A stretch of 22,854 nucleotides of DNA from Bacteroidales bacterium UBA1208 (GTDB lineage: Bacteria > Bacteroidota > Bacteroidia > Bacteroidales > P3). The stretch is taken from contig DBXQ01000056.1 of assembly GCA_002309955.1 (NCBI GenBank), positions 1 through 22,854 on the forward strand, in the 5' to 3' direction. The notes under the pieces were generated by a model that saw only the letters and a list, made by a program, of their open reading frames with translations, ran no database searches and was not told the DNA's origin. Position 1 is the first letter of the stretch; the number at the start of each line of letters is the position of its first letter. This document shows positions 22,854 to 22,854 of the stretch, one piece after another. The translations under genes and the position numbers were made by a program.

Positions 22854-22854
22854 G

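Larger units (their letters stand above)
22621..22854 (-). pseudogene. Possible decayed 3' end of a gene, split over two frames
   Basis: On the minus strand one frame is open from the window edge to a TAG at 22621-22623 and ends in protein-like sequence, GSTVFVVPRQQKAGVTKGDF followed by two residues. Just upstream a different frame reads EVDRWKNERAKGNAKWIWEQ, then IGEDLRKRAYVEKV, a plausible charged helix, before a TGA. One frameshift near 22700 would join them, and a TGA at about 22811-22813 breaks the second frame further upstream. No family is recognised and the start would lie outside the window. It could equally be chance in a GC-skewed spacer. Confidence 0.3.

Noticed and set aside
22464..22854. 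Search for tRNA, CRISPR or attachment-site structures in the right spacer
   Set aside because: No cloverleaf, regular spacer-repeat pattern or recombinase-linked direct repeat was seen; the two 11-bp copies are contiguous, unlike a CRISPR.

Overview
This window looks like a chromosomal segment of a Bacteroidota species, most likely order Bacteroidales. The evidence is a C-terminal type IX secretion (T9SS) sorting domain, BspA-type leucine-rich repeats, Bacteroidota-style lipoproteins and Fn3-like repeats, A-rich gene starts without clear Shine-Dalgarno sites, and several copies of the Bacteroidota -7 promoter box (TAnnTTTG). No rRNA, tRNA, CRISPR array, transposase or phage gene was recognised. 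The species cannot be named from the sequence alone.

Left edge (1-1003): the 5' part of a secreted protein gene on the minus strand runs out of the window. A good promoter (TTTG-N18-TATATTTG) lies about 260 bp upstream of it. Between promoter and start are an 18/19-bp tandem duplication and a possible 23-codon upstream ORF.

Minus-strand block (1004-14061): nine co-directional genes with gaps of at most about 48 bp start at one promoter and end at one strong hairpin terminator. In transcription order they encode a Wza-like export lipoprotein, a Wzc-like tyrosine autokinase with a (Gly-Tyr)15 tail, RfbA, RfbC and RfbD of dTDP-rhamnose synthesis, a WbpD/WxcM-type sugar N-acetyltransferase, a membrane protein with a PGWGQ motif, an Fn3-like lipoprotein, and a 1490-residue T9SS-exported surface protein built from BspA-type LRRs plus twelve InlB-B-like repeats. 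Polysaccharide assembly and a giant surface protein therefore appear to share one transcript. T9SS cargo in Bacteroidota can be anchored to a surface glycolipid through a linking sugar, so the arrangement may have a functional reason, although this is inference. rfbB, glycosyltransferases and a Wzx/Wzy pair are absent from the window.

Plus-strand block (14223-22463): a divergent promoter drives a MurU-like nucleotidyltransferase that overlaps a large AddB-like PD-(D/E)XK nuclease with an Fe-S-type cysteine set. Next comes a separately promoted lipoprotein with an OmpA-like domain followed by TPRs, ending in a textbook terminator. Then a tight housekeeping run follows: pssA (phosphatidylserine synthase), queA (queuosine synthesis) and comF (phosphoribosyltransferase family).

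Right edge (22464-22854): no intact gene. The minus strand carries what looks like the decayed 3' end of a gene split over two frames, next to an 11-bp tandem repeat and a short hairpin that reach the window boundary.
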